Below are positions 24,343-34,156 of a stretch of DNA of 64,000 bases, in pieces. The translations under genes were made by a program, and so were the position numbers. Position 1 is the stretch's first letter; each line of letters opens with the position of its first letter. The notes beneath the pieces are model-generated. The model was not told the origin of the DNA. It searched no databases and was given only the letters and a program-made list of their open reading frames with translations. The DNA lies in contig CAKUJD010000001.1 of assembly GCA_934661195.1 (NCBI GenBank), positions 310,001-374,000 of the forward strand. Direction: 5' to 3'. This stretch comes from an uncultured Muribaculaceae bacterium. Lineage in GTDB: Bacteria; Bacteroidota; Bacteroidia; Bacteroidales; Muribaculaceae.

Positions 24343-26376
24343 TTAGTTTGCAGGGGCTGGGGCGGCTTCTTCGTGGGCGATTTCGGTGTCGATTTTCTCG
24401 AACTCTGAATTGAGGCTCTTGTATTCGGGCACAAACTCCTTCATGGCGTGCACCATGTCGTGCACCCGGCCCTGCTCGGCAAAACGGATGATGCTGTCGA
24501 TGCTGCTGCACACGGCGTCGAAGTCGTCGTAGGTGCGCACCTGGGCTATCATAATCTTGTTGTTGCGCGTGGCACGGGTCTTCTCCTTGTCGTTGAGCAG
24601 CTCCTCATACAGCTTTTCGCCGGGGCGCAGTCCCACCTCCTTTATTTGTATGTCGATGCCGGGACGCAGGCCGGCAAGCGAAATCATGCGCTTGGCCAGG
24701 TCGTAGATGCGCACCGGCTGGCCCATGTCGAAGATGTAGATTTCACCGCCGTGGCCCATGCAGCCCGCCTCGAGCACCAGCGAGCAGGCCTCGGGGATGG
24801 TCATGAAGTAGCGTATGATGTCGCGGTGGGTCACGGTGATGGGGCCTCCCGCCTCAATCTGGCGGCGGAACAGAGGTATCACTGACCCGTTGCTGCCCAG
24901 CACATTGCCAAAGCGCGTGGTGATGAACTGTGTGGAGTGGCCGCGGCCAAGGGTGGCGGTGCACAGCGACTGCACGTAGATTTCGGCCAGACGCTTGGTG
25001 CAACCCATCACGTTCGACGGGTTCACGGCCTTGTCGGTCGACACCATCACAAATTTGCGCACGCCATATTTCAGCGCCAGGTCGGCCATGTTGCGCGTGC
25101 CCATCACGTTCACCAGCACGGCCTCGGTGGGGTTGAGCTCCATCATGGGCACGTGCTTGTAGGCGGCGGCGTGGAACACGTATTTTGGCCTGTATTGCTC
25201 AAAGGCGCGCTCCATGCGGCTGCGGTTGGTGACGTCGCCCATGTATAGCACCACATCGGCCTCGGGAAACTTTTCGCGCAGCTCGAGCGCAATGTCGTGC
25301 ATCGGGGTCTCGGCCTGGTCGACCAGCACAATGCGCGACGCCTTGTAGGCGGCCAGCTGGCGCACTATCTCGCTGCCAATCGAGCCGCATGCGCCGCTCA
25401 CCATCACACACTCGCCGTTGATGTCCTCGCGCACCAGGGTGCTGTTGAGCACTATGGGCTTGCGGCCCAGCAGGTCCTCGATTTGAATTGGCTTGATGCG
25501 GCTGCTGATGCCGGAGTCGCCGCTCGGGCTGTCGCTGTCCACCTCCTCAACGCGGTTCACTGCCAGCATGGCTATGTGGTGCTGCAGCAGGTAGTCGGCC
25601 ACGCCGTCGTGCCCCACCCAGTCGTTGAGCGACGAGTCGAACACCAGGGCATACACGGCGTGCTCCACAAACACGTTGGCCAGCGTGTCGGGCGAATATT
25701 CATACACGGGAAATCCGTTGATGGCATTGTGGCTCTTGGCCGACGGGTCGGTGGCAACGAGCCCCACGGGGTCGTACTTGCCGTTGATTTCGTTTTTGAG
25801 CGCGTTGGCCAGAATTATGGAGTCGAGCGAGGTGCCGAGCACCAGCACGCGCCGGCGGCTCACGCCGCGCTGGGTGATTTGGGCATAGAAGTGCTTGATG
25901 AGCAGGCGAACAATCATCAGCGCCGTAAACGAGGTGGCGCCTATGAACACCACGCTGCGGTAGGGCATCAGCTTCACGCCAGTGTTGGCCGCAACGGCCC
26001 AGTCGACCAGCAGCACGGCCACTGTGCTCACCATCTCCACCATGAGCACGCGGTAGAGGTCCTCGACCACCGACAGGCGTATGATGCAGGCATAGCTCTT
26101 GAAGTAATACGACACGCACACAAACACGGCGCCCACCAGCCCCAGGTTGGCCATCACCATGTGAGCGGGCGGCACGCCGCTGCCGCCGTATATGCTGAGC
26201 AGCGATATGACAAGGGTGCAGGCAAGCACCACCGCCACATCGGACAGCAGTATCAGCCACCGTGGCATGGTGCTGTTGCAGAATGCGCGCACCAGGCGGT
26301 GCCGTTTAATTCGTTCAAACAATTGTTCTACCAAGTCATTCATACCTTTTTTGTCGTTTGAGGCGTCTTGCGGCAT
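24343..26376 (-). CDS. CapD/FlaA1-like nucleotide-sugar dehydratase
   Basis: The 677-residue protein has an N-terminal membrane section (four hydrophobic helices within about residues 40-155), a CoA-binding-like domain, and a C-terminal extended short-chain dehydrogenase with MVSGACGSIGSEIVRQL (NAD-binding glycine motif). The YGVRKFVMVSTDKAVNPSN catalytic region, GRGHSTQFITTRFGNVLGSNGSV and a DIRYFMTIPEA-like segment complete the pattern of membrane-bound UDP-GlcNAc 4,6-dehydratases. The role is to make sugar precursors for capsule or O-antigen. A promoter box TAACTTTG lies on the minus strand at 26460-26453. Confidence 0.9.
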   Translation of the reverse strand: MPQDASNDKKGMNDLVEQLFERIKRHRLVRAFCNSTMPRWLILLSDVAVVLACTLVISLLSIYGGSGVPPAHMVMANLGLVGAVFVCVSYYFKSYACIIRLSVVEDLYRVLMVEMVSTVAVLLVDWAVAANTGVKLMPYRSVVFIGATSFTALMIVRLLIKHFYAQITQRGVSRRRVLVLGTSLDSIILANALKNEINGKYDPVGLVATDPSAKSHNAINGFPVYEYSPDTLANVFVEHAVYALVFDSSLNDWVGHDGVADYLLQHHIAMLAVNRVEEVDSDSPSGDSGISSRIKPIQIEDLLGRKPIVLNSTLVREDINGECVMVSGACGSIGSEIVRQLAAYKASRIVLVDQAETPMHDIALELREKFPEADVVLYMGDVTNRSRMERAFEQYRPKYVFHAAAYKHVPMMELNPTEAVLVNVMGTRNMADLALKYGVRKFVMVSTDKAVNPSNVMGCTKRLAEIYVQSLCTATLGRGHSTQFITTRFGNVLGSNGSVIPLFRRQIEAGGPITVTHRDIIRYFMTIPEACSLVLEAGCMGHGGEIYIFDMGQPVRIYDLAKRMISLAGLRPGIDIQIKEVGLRPGEKLYEELLNDKEKTRATRNNKIMIAQVRTYDDFDAVCSSIDSIIRFAEQGRVHDMVHAMKEFVPEYKSLNSEFEKIDTEIAHEEAAPAPAN

Positions 26377-26563
26377 GGCGTTTTTAAGTTCGAAGCCGTA
26401 AAAAGGAAGAGCATGCTGCGCCTCATGCCCACCAAATGGGTGGCAATAGTTGCAAAGTTAGCGAAAACCTCTTTTTGTGTCAATAGCCAAGGCATAGAAT
26501 GACAAAAAATTCGACAAAACTCTTGATTTGAGTGTGCATACGCAAGCCTTTTGCCAATAAAAA

Positions 26564-26612
26564 GGCAGGATCCCGGTCCGCCTAAGCGGCCCGGAACCCT
26601 GCCGAATGCAGT
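26564..26612 (-). terminator. Intrinsic terminator of the 26629-28161 gene
   Basis: GGCAGG..CCCGG..CCGC and GCGGCCCGGAACCCTGCC pair with small mismatches. On the minus strand the stem ends in TTTTTATTGG. Confidence 0.7.
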
Positions 26613-26628
26613 GGTGGCTGTGTGGCCC

Positions 26629-28161
26629 TTATCTAAGCTCTTTGGCCACCTTGCGGCTGCCGTCGCTGTAGGTGCGCAACACAATGTTTATTCCATTGAA
26701 TGGGGTGCTGCTCACTTGGCCTTGCAGGTTGGAGTAGCGCACGCTCACTGCTTCGGCCGAGCTTTCGCTTGCCACATCCTCCACACCAGTAATCACGTCG
26801 TTGCTGAACTTCACCGAGAAGTGGTAGCCAACAGGGGCGTCGAAGCGTCCGTTGGTGGCATCGGTGCTTTTGCCCGGTTTGTAGCTCAAGTCGCTGTCGG
26901 ATGTCGCTATAAAGCGGTGTGCTTTGTCGGGAATGGCAAAATAATACCACGTGTTGCCTATCTTAATGAAGCTGCTGTTGATGTTGTTGATGTTGTTGTC
27001 CAGATATTTGTAGGTGGTTAAGCCAGAGCCTGAGAAATTGCGTTGATTTGTAACTTGTGCGTAGTAGTAAACCACATAGTCAATGGTGAAATTGTCGCCG
27101 TCGGCCACGCGGTGAGGGAACACGTCTTTGAAGTGCACGCCCGTTGTGGCTGTAATAGTCGTATTTCCACTTGTGAAGCGTATGGTGTTGTATGGTGACT
27201 GGTGTGTTCCAGTCACAAGGCCGCTTTCAATCCAGTTCGAGTAAATGTCCTCGTTCTCGGTGAAATAGCCATATGGGTCATTCCTAACAATCAGTATGTT
27301 GTGCTCATCAGAGAAACTGCTCATTTTTTGCGTGAAGTCGTTGGTGGTGATGATAGAGGCTTCAACACCCACGCCATACCAAGGCTCGTTGCTGCTCCAA
27401 GATGTCAGGTTGTTCTTGTAGGGCTCAATGGCCTGTTGGTTTTCGTTTAAGCCATAGAACACCTTCGACTTTGAGGCTTGTGGGTTGAGCACAAATGCGG
27501 CGTTGTTGTAATAGGTTATAGCGCTTTCGGGGTATTCACTTGCATCGAAAGTTTTCTGGTAAATCACGCCGTCTTTGGTGTCGTCTTGATAGTTGTCATC
27601 CATCGCGATGTCACACTCCACGAGGTCGTCGTCTTCGCTCTCGTCGTTAAGCACAATTTTAACATTTTTCCAAGTATAATCACCGATATATGCTTCGCCG
27701 TCAAGTTTGTAAACGCAGCCTAAATATTGACCGTCAGGGATGTCGAAAGTGATAGTGTTGCCGTCTGTTGCCAATGTTGCTGTTAATTGGGTTGCAGTTG
27801 CGCTGCCATTGCTGCGTACAAGGCATAAGTCACAAGAGATTGTTCCATAGGATATTTGCCCGAATTGTGATGTCCATTTTGCAAAGGTGAACTTCCTTGT
27901 TGTTTTGTTGAAGGTGCCCTTCAGTGCAATGTTGCCAAAGGTGTACGTGTCGCCGTTCGAAACTCCTGAGTCGGAGTTGAACAAGTTCATTATGCTCACG
28001 TTGCACACGTTGCTGTCGTTGTATTCGCCAAAGGTGATGCTGATTTTATCGCTTGAGCCGTTGTCGTAAGTCAGTGTGCCAATGCGTGTGTTGGCATTTG
28101 CCGCCAAGGAGAATAGCAGGCATGCGGCCACGATGCTCAGCAGATTGTAGAGATGTTTCAT
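26629..28161 (-). CDS. Secreted protein with T9SS-like tail
   Basis: This 510-residue protein has a signal peptide (MKHLYNLLSIVAACLLFSLAANA). The N-terminal about 160 residues form a lipocalin/calycin-like beta domain (TRIGTLTYDNGSSDKISITF), followed by Tyr- and Asn-rich beta segments. The C-terminal tail, from VSVRYSNLQGQVSSTPFNGI to RKVAKELR, resembles the short sorting-type tails of Bacteroidales. It is probably surface-exposed or secreted; no enzymatic motif was seen. It shares architecture, not sequence, with the next gene. Base composition is lower in GC over 27.2-28.1 kb than in the flanks. Confidence 0.65.
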   Translation of the reverse strand: MKHLYNLLSIVAACLLFSLAANANTRIGTLTYDNGSSDKISITFGEYNDSNVCNVSIMNLFNSDSGVSNGDTYTFGNIALKGTFNKTTRKFTFAKWTSQFGQISYGTISCDLCLVRSNGSATATQLTATLATDGNTITFDIPDGQYLGCVYKLDGEAYIGDYTWKNVKIVLNDESEDDDLVECDIAMDDNYQDDTKDGVIYQKTFDASEYPESAITYYNNAAFVLNPQASKSKVFYGLNENQQAIEPYKNNLTSWSSNEPWYGVGVEASIITTNDFTQKMSSFSDEHNILIVRNDPYGYFTENEDIYSNWIESGLVTGTHQSPYNTIRFTSGNTTITATTGVHFKDVFPHRVADGDNFTIDYVVYYYAQVTNQRNFSGSGLTTYKYLDNNINNINSSFIKIGNTWYYFAIPDKAHRFIATSDSDLSYKPGKSTDATNGRFDAPVGYHFSVKFSNDVITGVEDVASESSAEAVSVRYSNLQGQVSSTPFNGINIVLRTYSDGSRKVAKELR

Positions 28162-28192
28162 AAAAATGCTGTTAAAAAATTGATGAAAAAAA

Positions 28193-28240
28193 GCGGCAGC
28201 CTTGACTTTGAGTGTGTGCCATGGCTGCCGCGTGTTAGGT
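28193..28240 (-). terminator. Terminator of the 28259-29848 gene
   Basis: GCGGCAGCC (28193-28201) pairs with GGCTGCCGC (28223-28231). On the minus strand the stem is followed by TTTTTTTC. Confidence 0.7.
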
Positions 28241-28258
28241 TGCGTATTGTGCTGATGC

Positions 28259-29848
28259 TTACTTGATCAGCTTAGAGGTGGCTGTTGTGCCGTCGGTGTA
28301 GGTCACCACCTTGATGTTGAGGCCGGTGGCGGGCTCGCTGAGGGCCACTCCGGCTGCGTTGTAGTAGACCACGCTCTTCACCTCCTTGGCTGCTTCAACG
28401 CTGTTCACGCCGGTGTGGACGCCCACGTTGAACTGCACGGGGTAGAGGTTGTGCAGAGTGGCGGTGAGGCCTGTGGCGGCATCGTAGTTGGCCTTGATGA
28501 AGAGAGTGTAGTCGACTGTGGATGCTGCCTCCACCACAGGGGCTTCAACCGAGCCTTGTGCCTCATAGCCGGTGGCCGACTTGGCCACGCCAGCTGCCAG
28601 AGTCACTGCCTTGTCGAGGGGCACGTCGGCTGCTGCGGTGTATTTGCCGGGCACCATCATCAGGTCGTAGCTGGCCACATACCACTCGTTTTTGGCAGCC
28701 TTCCATGCCGCGTCCACGTTGAGGCTGGCGTTGTCGGCCGATGTGGCTGCGTCAACGCTGGTGAAAGCCACGTCGAGCGTCACATCGTGGTCGGGCACTG
28801 TGACGCGGGTGTCGGTCACAAAGGGTTGGCCCGAGTTGCTGTTGAGGCTCACGTTGAATGCGCTCCAGGGGCGGAACTCCATGTTCACCGTCTCCAGTGT
28901 GCGGCGGTCGCCGCCGTCGGTCACCCAGGCCGATGCGCCGGTGTGGTGCGCGCCTGTGAAGGTGACGGGGCCGTTGAGTGGCTGGTAGAAGTCGTAGGGG
29001 GTGACGGCAGTGTCAACGCGGCACAGCTTGTAGCTGTACACGGTGCCATAGCCGTTGCCGTTGAGCGCGCTGATGTCGCTCGTTATCTGCTGGTAGTCCA
29101 TCCACACCTCGGCGCTGTCGCGGTTGAAGCCGCCGGTGAGCTTCTGCAGGCGGCTGTATATCATGTTGCCGCTCTGGTAGTTCTCAATGCCATAGCCTTT
29201 GGCACCGAAGTTGATGAATGTGAAAGTGTCGTCGTCGTTAAATGTCACCTTGCCCTTGTAGGCGCGAGCCTTTTGCGCCTTCACGTCATAGTCGGTGACC
29301 GAAGCGTTGGGCTTGAACACCACCACCGAGTAGATGTTTTTCCACTCGCGGCCCACCAGCGTGTAGTTGCCGTCGGTGCCGTTGTAGGCCTCAATCTTCA
29401 CAGGCATGTTGAAGTCAATCTGATACTCGCCGTTTTTCTCGGTGATTGCGTCAGAGGTGTAGCGCAGGCCGTTCTTGTCAGAGTAGGTCTGGTTGACTGC
29501 CGTCTGCGGGGTGATGTGCATGAATGCGTATTTCGACGACTCCACCTCCAGAATGTTGGTCGGGTTGTCGTCGTCTTCGGTGTAGGCCATAGTCAGCTTG
29601 TTGTCTTTCAAGATGAATGGCACATCGCAAAGTCCGTAGTAGTTTTTGAGCACCACGGTGCTGTCGTTCACTTTCTCAAAGTGCACGTATCCGTTCACAT
29701 AGTCGTGCAGCGTGCGTTGCTTGTAGTTGCCATAGAAAATTTCGATGGCGTCGCCTCCATACTGCACTAAGTCGTCCACTGTCACTGCTTGGGCAGCCCC
29801 CGTCGCGAGGACTCCGGCAGCGATTGCTGCGTAAATTTTCTTTTTCAT
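28259..29848 (-). CDS. Secreted protein with T9SS-like tail
   Basis: This 529-residue protein starts with a signal peptide (MKKKIYAAIAAGVLATGAAQA). Most of it is beta-rich repeats without enzymatic signature (for example LHDYVNGYVHFEKVN, WMDYQQITSDISALNG). The last about 45 residues (KEVKSVVYYNAAG, LNIKVVTYTDGTTATSKLIK) form a sorting-type tail of the Bacteroidales kind. A surface or secreted location is likely; the function is unknown. About 530 bases without a gene separate it from the divergent PCMD operon. Confidence 0.65.
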   Translation of the reverse strand: MKKKIYAAIAAGVLATGAAQAVTVDDLVQYGGDAIEIFYGNYKQRTLHDYVNGYVHFEKVNDSTVVLKNYYGLCDVPFILKDNKLTMAYTEDDDNPTNILEVESSKYAFMHITPQTAVNQTYSDKNGLRYTSDAITEKNGEYQIDFNMPVKIEAYNGTDGNYTLVGREWKNIYSVVVFKPNASVTDYDVKAQKARAYKGKVTFNDDDTFTFINFGAKGYGIENYQSGNMIYSRLQKLTGGFNRDSAEVWMDYQQITSDISALNGNGYGTVYSYKLCRVDTAVTPYDFYQPLNGPVTFTGAHHTGASAWVTDGGDRRTLETVNMEFRPWSAFNVSLNSNSGQPFVTDTRVTVPDHDVTLDVAFTSVDAATSADNASLNVDAAWKAAKNEWYVASYDLMMVPGKYTAAADVPLDKAVTLAAGVAKSATGYEAQGSVEAPVVEAASTVDYTLFIKANYDAATGLTATLHNLYPVQFNVGVHTGVNSVEAAKEVKSVVYYNAAGVALSEPATGLNIKVVTYTDGTTATSKLIK

Positions 29849-30122
29849 TGCGGTTAATGATTAAATTAATAGTTAAATGCTCGTTTTATGCCGTTGTTGC
29901 GGAAGGATAGGGAATTCCAGCCGCAAGCGGTTGAATGCTGTAATAATATTCAACAATGCGAATTTAGCCAATTAGTGGCTTTTGTGCAAATCGGTGATGA
30001 GGAAAATTCAAAAATGAACGCTTTTTTCACCATATTTGCCAGGTGCCCAATATACAATTATCATTGCAATATGTGCATAATTGTTTGTTTTGGCCTGACT
30101 CGAGCAAAAAGGTGCGGCAATA

Positions 30123-30155
30123 TTTGGCAGATTGAAATATTTTTTGATAATTTTG
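30123..30155 (+). promoter_or_regulatory. Promoter of the PCMD/beta-barrel operon
   Basis: TTTG at 30123-30126 and TAATTTTG at 30148-30155 are 21 nt apart, a full match to the Bacteroidales -33/-7 pattern. The leader to the first ATG is about 220 nt with no convincing gene. Nothing else was recognised in 29849-30380. Confidence 0.65.
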
Positions 30156-30380
30156 CACGAAATTGTACCTATGCACCAATGTCCGGCGAGGCTGGCTGCC
30201 GAATGCACATAGTTGGTTGTGCTTCAAAGCGAAAGCGCACTGCGAGCCAAGCGAAAGCGGCGCGCGGCGAAGCCTCGGCAACAGCCTCGGCACTTTGCGC
30301 GGCCGAGGGTAGGCATTGCGCCACTTTTTTCACCGCCAAGCTGCTTGGCACAACACTAACTCACAGAATTGAGCCCGAAG

Positions 30381-31538
30381 ATGAGAAAGACAATAAGAAT
30401 TACAGCAGTTGCGCTGTGTGCCATAGGCACCACGGCGCTCACCTCGTGCTTCAAAGACGAGCCGCTCAACGCCGAGTGCGACATCGAGACGGTGGCGGTC
30501 CATGTGCCGCAGCCCGCACAGGCGTTCTTCAACCTGAGCGACACACTGCAAAACGTGCAGAGCGCCGACAGCGTGATCTCCTTTAGCGTGCGCAGCAGTG
30601 CCGACCTGAGCGCGGCCCACCTCGACATCACCACCACCTCGGGAGCCAAACTCGAGCAGACCGGCGGCGGAGAGCTGAAGGTGGGCGGTGAGGTGCGCTA
30701 TCGCGTGACTTCGGAAGACGGCCACTGGCAGCGCACCTACGCCATCAGGTTCACCCCCGTGACCCACACGGTGAACGACACCATAAAGTTCGACTTCGAG
30801 CACTACGAGCTTGAGCCCAAGGCCGGAGCATACTACATTTGGCGCGATGTGACGCCCGACGGCCCGCTGGGCAACGACTGGGCCACGGGCAACCCTGGCT
30901 TCCAGATGAGCCGCGGCTCGGCCAAGCCCGATGAGTATCCCACCGTGCCGCTGGCCGAGGGCTGCGACGGCGCCGGCATAAAGCTCACCACGCGCGACAC
31001 CGGCCCGTTTGGCGTGATGGTGAACATGCGCCTTGCCGCAGGCAACTTCTTCCTGGGCACGTTCGACGTGGGCAGCGCGCTCAAAGACGCCATGAAGGCC
31101 ACCCGCTTTGGCGTCGGCTTCGACAAGAAGCCCGTGAAGTTCACCGGCTACTACAAGTATGCCCCCGGTGAGAAATTTCAAGACCGCGCAGGCAAGAAGG
31201 TGGACGGCGTGATTGACGAAGGTTCGATATATGCCGTGCTTTACCGCAACCACGACTCGCAGGGCAACGCCGTGGTGCTCGACGGCAACGACGTGCTCAC
31301 CAGCCCGCAGATAGTGGCCATAGCCAAGGTGCCCAAGGTGGAGGCCACCACAGGGTGGACGGCCTTTGAGGTGGCGTTTGACTACAGCGAGGGCATCAAC
31401 AGCGAACTGCTGGCCTCGCGCGGCTACAATCTGGCCGTGGTGTTCTCGTCGAGCGCCAAGGGCGACCAGTTCCAGGGAGCCATAGGCAGCGAACTGTGTG
31501 TGGACAAGGTGAGGGTGATTTGCGCCACCGAGGAGTAG
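30381..31538 (+). CDS. PCMD-domain lipoprotein
   Basis: From ATG 30381 the protein begins MRKTIRITAVALCAIGTTAL with a lipobox LTSC, so C23 is the lipidation site. It has an Ig-like section and then a putative carbohydrate metabolism domain (PCMD): YYIWRDVTPDGPLGNDWATG, GAGIKLTTRDTG, LAAGNFFLGTFD, KPVKFTGYYKYAPGE and a final ELCVDKVRV. PCMD proteins are outer-membrane lipoproteins of gut Bacteroidales, thought to bind or process glycans. It is the first of three genes (with the beta-barrel and calycin/PCMD proteins). Confidence 0.8.
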   Translation: MRKTIRITAVALCAIGTTALTSCFKDEPLNAECDIETVAVHVPQPAQAFFNLSDTLQNVQSADSVISFSVRSSADLSAAHLDITTTSGAKLEQTGGGELKVGGEVRYRVTSEDGHWQRTYAIRFTPVTHTVNDTIKFDFEHYELEPKAGAYYIWRDVTPDGPLGNDWATGNPGFQMSRGSAKPDEYPTVPLAEGCDGAGIKLTTRDTGPFGVMVNMRLAAGNFFLGTFDVGSALKDAMKATRFGVGFDKKPVKFTGYYKYAPGEKFQDRAGKKVDGVIDEGSIYAVLYRNHDSQGNAVVLDGNDVLTSPQIVAIAKVPKVEATTGWTAFEVAFDYSEGINSELLASRGYNLAVVFSSSAKGDQFQGAIGSELCVDKVRVICATEE

Positions 31539-31612
31539 GGTGTGGGGCGGCAGCCACACCGGCACACAGAAAATGGATTAAAAAAACAAGACTTAATACA
31601 CACTCATAACCA

Positions 31613-32392
31613 ATGAGCATGACAAAAATAAAGACAGCAGTGGCACTGGCGCTGATGATGCTGGCAAGCACGGCCGCAGTGGCGCAAAAAAGCATAGGCT
31701 TCGGCCTCGATGACGTGAAGTTCAGCGGACGGCTGGGCTACGCGCTGGGCGGCACCATGCCACACGGAATGCCGTCGAGCATACGCAGCCTGCACAGCTA
31801 CAAACTGAAGATGAACCTCTCGGCCGGCTTCGACGCCTACAAGCCCGTGCAGGGCCGATGGGGACTGATAACCGGCGTGCGCCTTGAAAACAAAGGCATG
31901 GAGATTGACGCAAGCGTCAAAAACTACCATATGGAGATTACGCGCGGCGGCGAGACGCTGAGCGGCATGTTCACAGGCCGCGTGGTGACCAAGGTGCGCG
32001 AGTGGATGTTCACCGTGCCCGTGCTGGCCGCCTGCGACGTGAGCCGCCGCGTGCGACTCAAGGCAGGCCCCTACCTATCGTTCCTGTCGTCGAAGGAGTT
32101 CAGCGGCTATGCCTACGACGGCTATCTGCGCGTGGGCGACCCCACCGGCCCTAAAGTGGAGCTGGGCAGCGAGGAAGGCCAGCGCGGCACCTATGACTTC
32201 AGCGACGACATGCGCAAACTGCAATATGGCATACTGGTGGGCGCCGACGTGCGCCTCACGCCGCGGTTCGGACTCTATGCCGACCTTGAGTGGGGCCTGT
32301 CGGGCGTGCACAAGAGCGGCTTCAAGACCATCGAGCAGCGCCTCTACCCGATATTCGGCGTGGTGGGCATCACCTACAACATCAACAAGTAG
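31613..32392 (+). CDS. Outer-membrane beta-barrel protein
   Basis: This 259-residue protein has a signal peptide (MTKIKTAVALALMMLASTAAVAQ) and alternating amphipathic strands typical of the small PorT/OMP_b-brl barrels of Bacteroidetes: LGYALGGT, LSAGFDAYKPVQG, WGLITGVRLENKG and GVVGITYNIN at the C-terminus. It lies 74 nt after the PCMD lipoprotein and 59 nt before the calycin/PCMD gene. ATG 31619 is an alternative start two codons in. Confidence 0.75.
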   Translation: MSMTKIKTAVALALMMLASTAAVAQKSIGFGLDDVKFSGRLGYALGGTMPHGMPSSIRSLHSYKLKMNLSAGFDAYKPVQGRWGLITGVRLENKGMEIDASVKNYHMEITRGGETLSGMFTGRVVTKVREWMFTVPVLAACDVSRRVRLKAGPYLSFLSSKEFSGYAYDGYLRVGDPTGPKVELGSEEGQRGTYDFSDDMRKLQYGILVGADVRLTPRFGLYADLEWGLSGVHKSGFKTIEQRLYPIFGVVGITYNINK

Positions 32393-32451
32393 ATACAGAC
32401 CAACAATTATAGACAATTCATAAAATCCACTTCAAAACGAAAGGTAAAAAG

Positions 32452-33996
32452 ATGAACAAATTTACTACTCTCTTGGCTGTGGCAGCCATGGCCCTTGCCG
32501 GCAAGGCATCGGCCACCGTCTACAACGGCCAGCTCCAGGTGAACGTGAACGGCGCAGTGTCGGAGCAGGCACAGCCCATCACCATTGTCACCGACGGTGA
32601 CGAGTGCACGCTCAGCATCAACAACTTCTGCCTCTCGGCAGGCGGCGAGAAGATGGGCGTGGGCAACATCGTGCTCAAAGGCAAGGCCTCGAGCAAGGCG
32701 GGCGACGTGATTGAGCTCGCTGTGAAAGACAACGTGGACATCACCGAAGGCACCGACCCCTCCGTAAGCATGTGGATGGGTCCCTTGCTGGGCAAGGTGC
32801 CTATCGACATGAAGGCCACCTTCTCGTCGAAGGTGCTCAACACCACCATCAACATCGACATGATGAGCACCCTGCAGCAAATCATCAAGGTGAGCTTCAT
32901 CAGCGACGGCCTGCAGTTCCGCAACCCCGGCTTTGAGAACTTCCACAACTCAAGCGAGTCGGGCGCGAGTGGCACTGAGCCCAATGGCTGGCACTCGTTC
33001 ACAAGCGCCACAGGCGCTCTGGCCAAGACTGCCGGAGTGAAGGTGGCCAAGAGCGATGAGGTGCGTCCCGGCACCGACGGCCAGGCGAGCGCAGTGCTCC
33101 ACTCATCGAGCATTTTCGGCATTGTTGCCAACGGCACCATGACCACCGGACGCCTAAACGCCGGCAGCATGACCGCTTCCGACCCCGCCAACCACTCGTT
33201 TCTCGACATGTCTAAAACCGACAAGGACGGCAACGGCGACCCCTTCTACACCGAAATTACCAACCGCCCCGACTCGCTCAGCGTGTGGGTTAAGTTCAAG
33301 CAAGAGAAGGCCAATGCCAAATACCCATACGCCACAGTGAGCGCCGCCATCACCAACGGCACCAACTATCAGGACCCCGAGGGCAGCACAACCTATACCA
33401 ACGTGATGGCCAAGGCTTCTAACACCACTATTGCCACCAACGGCAACAAGTGGCAGCAGCTGTCGGTGCCCTTCAACTACGTCGACAGCAAGGTTGACCC
33501 CAAAGCCATTCTGGTTACATTCTCGACCAACGCCACTCCGGGCAAGGGCGGTGGCACCGACTCGCTCTATGTCGACGACATAAAGCTGGTGTATAACAGC
33601 GAACTCGACTCAATCAAGTTCCGCGGCGCCAAGCTCGACGGCTGGAACAAGAGCGTGGACACCTACAACCTCACTGCACAGGGCGAGGTGGCAGCAAGCG
33701 ACTTCGCTACATTCGGCCGCGGTCAAATAGCCAATGTCGATGTGCAGGAAGTGAACGCCGGCGACCGCAAGAGCTATGTGGCCACCATCACAAGCTATGC
33801 AGCCGACCTGAGCAGCAAAAAGGTGTACACCGTCAACATCACCGGCGTTACCGGAGTGAACGTGGTTGATGCCAACGCACGCGAAATCAAGGAGATCTAC
33901 AACCTGCAGGGCATCAAGCTCAGCAGCATGGAGCGCGCAGGCGTGTATGTGGTGCGCTACACCGACGGCACCGCAGCCAAGGTGATAAAGCACTAA
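32452..33996 (+). CDS. Calycin-like plus PCMD secreted protein
   Basis: The 514 residues start with a signal peptide (MNKFTTLLAVAAMALAGKASA). Residues about 22-145 form a calycin-like domain (YNGQLQVNVNG, VGNIVLKGKASSKAGD). From LQFRNPGFENFHNS to SLYVDDIKLVYN lies a PCMD-type glycan-related domain, and the C-terminus ends with IYNLQGIKLSSMERAGVYVV, a sorting-like tail. It is the last gene of the three-gene operon, ended by the terminator at 34057. Confidence 0.75.
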   Translation: MNKFTTLLAVAAMALAGKASATVYNGQLQVNVNGAVSEQAQPITIVTDGDECTLSINNFCLSAGGEKMGVGNIVLKGKASSKAGDVIELAVKDNVDITEGTDPSVSMWMGPLLGKVPIDMKATFSSKVLNTTINIDMMSTLQQIIKVSFISDGLQFRNPGFENFHNSSESGASGTEPNGWHSFTSATGALAKTAGVKVAKSDEVRPGTDGQASAVLHSSSIFGIVANGTMTTGRLNAGSMTASDPANHSFLDMSKTDKDGNGDPFYTEITNRPDSLSVWVKFKQEKANAKYPYATVSAAITNGTNYQDPEGSTTYTNVMAKASNTTIATNGNKWQQLSVPFNYVDSKVDPKAILVTFSTNATPGKGGGTDSLYVDDIKLVYNSELDSIKFRGAKLDGWNKSVDTYNLTAQGEVAASDFATFGRGQIANVDVQEVNAGDRKSYVATITSYAADLSSKKVYTVNITGVTGVNVVDANAREIKEIYNLQGIKLSSMERAGVYVVRYTDGTAAKVIKH

Positions 33997-34056
33997 CCGC
34001 AAATGTCACATATGGCACGCCTCACGCTGAAATGAGGCGGAGCTAAAACCCCATAA

Positions 34057-34092
34057 AAGGCGGCAGCGTGGTCACGCTGCCGCCTTTTTTCG
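34057..34092 (+). terminator. Intrinsic terminator of the PCMD operon
   Basis: AAGGCGGCAGCGTG pairs perfectly with CACGCTGCCGCCTT, loop GT, followed by TTTT. Confidence 0.85.
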
Positions 34093-34125
34093 CCGTAAAG
34101 GTGTGCGCATTAGCCGTTTTTGCTC

Positions 34126-34133
34126 TACCTTTG
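34126..34133 (+). promoter_or_regulatory. Promoter -7 box for the SGNH hydrolase/S9 peptidase pair
   Basis: TACCTTTG, 23 nt before ATG 34157. It rules out the upstream frame extension that starts at 34103. Confidence 0.6.
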
Positions 34134-34156
34134 CAGTAACGATAAACTACAGTAAT

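Noticed and set aside
29888..30586. Plus-strand frame of 232 codons upstream of the PCMD lipoprotein
   Set aside because: It overlaps the lipoprotein in another frame, crosses the promoter, and has no recognisable features.
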